Below, one piece after another: positions 40,601 to 42,664 of a stretch of 42,664 bases of DNA; position 1 is the first letter of the stretch, and each line of letters begins with the position of its first letter. The stretch is from Bacteroidota bacterium (lineage in GTDB: Bacteria > Bacteroidota > Bacteroidia > Flavobacteriales_F > PHOS-HE28), in NCBI GenBank assembly GCA_018266685.1, contig JAFDZY010000482.1, positions 1-42,664 on the forward strand. The letters are read 5' to 3'. Position numbers and translations under genes: made by a program. Below the pieces are notes generated by a model, which did not search any database, was not told the DNA's origin, and saw only the letters and a program-made list of their open reading frames with translations.

Positions 40601-42664
40601 CAGATCAGCGGTAACGCACACCATGGGGTCACGCTCGATGACGTGGCCAACACCACCATCATCGGCAACCTGATCGGAGTAACCGCCACAGGCACCGGTG
40701 CCTTGGGCAACGGACAGCATGGCATTTGGATAGGGAATGACGCACATGACAACACCATTGGCGGCACCTCGGCTGCGGACCGCAACGTGGTGAGCAGCAA
40801 TGATGAAAGCGGGATCAATCTTCAGGACGGGGCCCACGACAATACAATTTTGGGCAATTACATCGGCACCAATTCAGCCGGGGCAGTCGTGTTGGCCAAT
40901 GTCGACCATGGCATCCACTTGCATGACAACGTGGCAAACAATACCATTGGCGGATCAGTTGCAAGGGCAGGCAACGTCATCAGTGGCAACAGCGGCAATG
41001 GCGTGTTCATGAACTTTTCGGCCACCGGCACCAAGATCCTGGGAAACTATATCGGTATTGCGGCCAATGGCACTGCGGCGATCGGCAACGGCATTTCCGG
41101 GATCCGGTATTGGAACAACTCCACTGGCACACAGATCGGCAACAGCACCCCGTCAGGTCGGAACATCATCAGTGGCAATGCCGGTGCTGGCATCAACTCC
41201 GACTCCGGATCAGGCAACTCCATCATCCAAGGAAACTACATCGGCACTGATGCAACCGGAAGCGCCGTGATCGGGAATGCAGAAGGAATCTCCATCAGCG
41301 GTACATCAAACAACTTAATTGGCGGAGGTATTCCGGGCCAGGGGAACATCATTTCCGGCAACTCTTCCACCGGTGTGCAGCTCGCCAATACACCTTGCAC
41401 GGGCAACCAGATCAAGGGTAACTGGATCGGTGTGCTTGCCAATGGCACCACTGCCGCCGGAAATGGACTGGACGGAGTGCGCATCATTGGAGGACCGACC
41501 GGCAACCTTATCGGCGGCACCGGCACCGGCGAAGGAAACATCATTGCCAACAACCAGTTCAGGGGAGTACGGGTGAGCTCCGCCAGCAGTTCCGGCAACC
41601 GCCTGCTGGGAAACCGGATCTACGACAATGGCGACCTGGGAATCGACCTGAACGCGGACGGCGTGACGGCGAATGATGCCGGAGATGCCGACGGAGGGCC
41701 CAATGCCTTGCAGAATTTCCCCGTGCTCACCAGCGCCACAAGCAGCGGAGGCAACACCACCATCACAGGCACCCTCAACAGCACGATCAGCAGCAGCTTC
41801 CGCGTGGAATTCTTCTCCTCACCCGTTGCAGATCCCTCCGGCCATGGTGAAGGTGAAACCTTTATAGGCTTCGATATCGTTTCCACCGATGGCACCGGCA
41901 ATGCAACGATCAACACCACCCTTACCGGGGTTTCCCTGGCCAACGGCCATGTGGTTTCCGCAACGGCCACCAACATCGCCACGAACAATACTTCGGAATT
42001 CTCGGCCGCCATCACTAAGAACGTGCCTCCGGTGGCCATTTGCCAAGCCGCCACGATCTACTTAGATGCCGCTGGCAACGCCACTATCACACCGGCGCTC
42101 ATCGACAACGGCAGCAACGACCTCGATGGCACCATCGCCTCCATGAGCGTGGATGTAACCTCGGTGGATTGCAGCGACATCGGCACGCTGACCGTAACAC
42201 TCACGGTTACCGACAACGGCGGGTTGACCGACGATTGTACAGCTACGGTCACCGTGGTTGACGATACCGATCCCATAATCAGCGGATGCCCGGGCAACAT
42301 CAGCCTCAGCGCAGGTGCGGCTTGCACCGCAGTGGCCACCTGGACCGCGCCCACGGCCAGCGACAATTGCACCCTGGCCAGCTTCACCAGCGACCATAAC
42401 AGCGGTGATGCCTTCCCCTTGGGCACCACCACCGTGACCTACAGCGCTGAGGACGCGGCAGGCAACCAAAGCACCTGCTCCTTCGATGTCACCGTGACCG
42501 ATGACACGGATCCCGTGATCAGCGGGTGCCCCGGCAACATCAGCCTCAGCGCCGGTGCCGCTTGTGATGCAACCGCCACATGGACAGCACCCACGGCTGC
42601 TGACAACTGCACCCTGGCCAGCTTCACCAGCACCCACAACAGTGGGGCCGTGTTCGCGCTCGGC
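37661..42664 (+). CDS. Giant secreted beta-helix/HYR repeat protein (3' end outside window)
   Basis: 1668 codons in one open frame to the window end. The start at 37661 (or 37673) gives an N-terminal hydrophobic signal (LLACGAATTLLVGIFAPKAQA). Module 1 (about 42-430) opens with FAVTSMANAGAGTLRQAITDAN, typical of CSLREA-like right-handed beta-helix proteins, and closes with GLGIDLGNDGVTANDPGDAD. Module 2 (about 437-1400) opens with LVAGPGSDGISLREAIIAAN, contains eleven roughly 62-residue units, and closes with DLGIDLNADGVTANDAGDAD. HYR domains follow (DTDPVISGCPGNISLS). It is probably a surface adhesin or matrix protein, and a T9SS tail is expected but lies beyond the window. Confidence 0.85.
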   Translation, partial: MLTAMTPAHWIQLRAIRKQLLACGAATTLLVGIFAPKAQAATFAVTSMANAGAGTLRQAITDANSTPGADTIAFSIPGAGVRTITLASALPTITEQLRIDGYTQPGSAWNNANPGNNAVLLIEVSGNNTVAAGLTINASNCIIQGLVLNRFTTNSIHIQAGAGYTRIYGNFIGTNATGTAASGTGNGVVVSGPNAEVGGWGPEYGNQFSGATAGAALRFSGVGATQNYIRANRIGLSADGTTVIGGFQQGIRFEGGSTWSEVGSDGCCYNYITGATGAGIAIVGATTDHHTLYGNMIWGNGGLGIDLGNDGVTANDPGDADSGPNDGQNYPVIQEAMTDQDGRVYVRLSFTGAPNTWYHFAFYANANPDGSGYGEGQQWIGACNGPTDGAGNLLLHATAGTWLNIPAGTMISCTATNQNNGNTSELAQNVACYYGRPIVTNTSDLVNGNTASIMDLVAGPGSDGISLREAIIAANNNLDAWTPNYIYFNLPGAGPQTITPSSPFPNLQTRIVLEGRSDPDYTGTPAVHIAGGAAGAGADGFIIEQAWSAIYGLSITGFAGHGVLINNEGTEISACHIGLMPDGITCGGNGGAGIWINNTDLANIGSPYVAEPNVIAGNALGGIVIDGADASYNQVVNSRIGVNLAGSAAICSQPNGIVLQNGANTNFIGMNDPARLNVIGGHDNDGILVEGSNDNTIIGTYSGTNLAGNAAIPNNHFGIQLYNADGNVIGQPGVSTVCSGNNDDGIAIRSGSDNNRVVNTIVGLAADGFASLANSDGGIVISTGSTGNIIGGGNSGEGNLVAGNTNGFGVHIGAGSATNQVLGNRIGINGAGAARPNQYGLVVENSAGNIIGGTTAGARNYISGNTYDGVWITGDGADNNRVEGNYIGTNLAGTAAIGNGGQGVLVREGAGNIIGGATTAHGNLISGNTNGVYMLYAGTDNNLVRNNRIGTNASGTAAIPNTNYGISLGTGALNTLIQENQISGNAHHGVTLDDVANTTIIGNLIGVTATGTGALGNGQHGIWIGNDAHDNTIGGTSAADRNVVSSNDESGINLQDGAHDNTILGNYIGTNSAGAVVLANVDHGIHLHDNVANNTIGGSVARAGNVISGNSGNGVFMNFSATGTKILGNYIGIAANGTAAIGNGISGIRYWNNSTGTQIGNSTPSGRNIISGNAGAGINSDSGSGNSIIQGNYIGTDATGSAVIGNAEGISISGTSNNLIGGGIPGQGNIISGNSSTGVQLANTPCTGNQIKGNWIGVLANGTTAAGNGLDGVRIIGGPTGNLIGGTGTGEGNIIANNQFRGVRVSSASSSGNRLLGNRIYDNGDLGIDLNADGVTANDAGDADGGPNALQNFPVLTSATSSGGNTTITGTLNSTISSSFRVEFFSSPVADPSGHGEGETFIGFDIVSTDGTGNATINTTLTGVSLANGHVVSATATNIATNNTSEFSAAITKNVPPVAICQAATIYLDAAGNATITPALIDNGSNDLDGTIASMSVDVTSVDCSDIGTLTVTLTVTDNGGLTDDCTATVTVVDDTDPIISGCPGNISLSAGAACTAVATWTAPTASDNCTLASFTSDHNSGDAFPLGTTTVTYSAEDAAGNQSTCSFDVTVTDDTDPVISGCPGNISLSAGAACDATATWTAPTAADNCTLASFTSTHNSGAVFALG
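39578..41612 (+). repeat. Eleven beta-helix coding units of 56-64 residues
   Basis: Units begin at a conserved I/V-G-x-N-x-x-G motif at 39578, 39764, 39944, 40136, 40319, 40505, 40673, 40862, 41051, 41240 and 41426, which gives lengths of 62, 60, 64, 61, 62, 56, 63, 63, 63 and 62 codons. Each has two further landmarks, GNxIGG and GNxISGNxxxG. The third-position divergence between units is high, so the array is old, not a fresh DNA expansion. Confidence 0.8.
42261..42664 (+). repeat. HYR-domain tandem repeat, 240-bp period
   Basis: 42261 onward and 42501 onward align with an exact 240-base (80-codon) offset and no gaps through the window end. Both encode DPxISGCPGNISLSAGAAC, TWTAPTAxDNCTLASFTS and HNSG. 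Conservation at the DNA level is high (for example CAACATCAGCCTCAGCG is shared), unlike the beta-helix units, so this array is recent or homogenised. More copies probably lie beyond the window. Confidence 0.85.

Noticed and set aside
39578..41612. Evenly spaced repeats that might suggest a CRISPR array
   Set aside because: The repeats are about 180-190 bases, encode protein in frame and vary at third positions; they are beta-helix units.

Overview
The window looks like chromosomal DNA of a GC-rich member of the Bacteroidota, probably a Flavobacteriales relative. At least five products carry C-terminal sorting domains of the type IX secretion system (T9SS). Start codons lack Shine-Dalgarno sequences and often lie a few bases after a TAnnTTTG-like box, the Bacteroidota -7 promoter element. 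There is a TonB-dependent receptor and a bacillithiol gene (bshC). No rRNA, tRNA, CRISPR array, phage or transposase gene was seen.

Layout. 1-5300: a palindromic intergenic repeat, a secreted glucose/sorbosone dehydrogenase-like protein, release factor 3 (prfC), a thioredoxin-fold secreted protein, and a 67-bp relic of a second copy of that gene's 3' end. 5300-11800: aroC, a DinB-like protein, a small HExxH protein, a T9SS cargo protein, a carboxypeptidase-regulatory-like protein, rlmD and an unknown secreted protein. 12000-19350: a Tyr/Trp-rich secreted protein, a family 2 glycosyltransferase, aroQ, xerD and a secreted M1 aminopeptidase. 19490-25050: a T9SS cargo protein, a zinc-ribbon protein followed by a relic of its own 3' end, and a 1.3-kilo-residue Calx-beta cargo protein. 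25060-31640: a universal stress protein, a TerB-like protein, bshC, a 133-bp MITE-like element, a membrane-anchored papain-like protein, a haem-binding protein and rimO.

The most interesting locus is 31786-37265. A TonB-dependent receptor overlaps by ATGA the start of a TPR/coiled-coil/transmembrane/PP2C phosphatase, followed closely by a SiaB-like kinase and a SiaC-like (DUF1987) switch protein. This resembles the SiaA/SiaB/SiaC partner-switching module of Pseudomonas, but here it is joined to an outer-membrane receptor and no diguanylate cyclase (SiaD) is in view. The layout suggests a signal path from outer membrane to periplasm to cytoplasm whose output is unknown.

From 37661 to the window end runs one uninterrupted reading frame for a giant secreted protein. 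It has two parallel beta-helix modules, the second with eleven units of 56-64 residues, then HYR domains repeated with an exact 240-bp period. Its C-terminus lies outside the window.

Two patterns recur. Many promoter boxes sit only 4-19 bases before the start codon, which predicts leaderless or nearly leaderless mRNAs. Seven of eight convergent gene pairs end within -25 to +10 bases of each other, leaving no room for a hairpin terminator between them.
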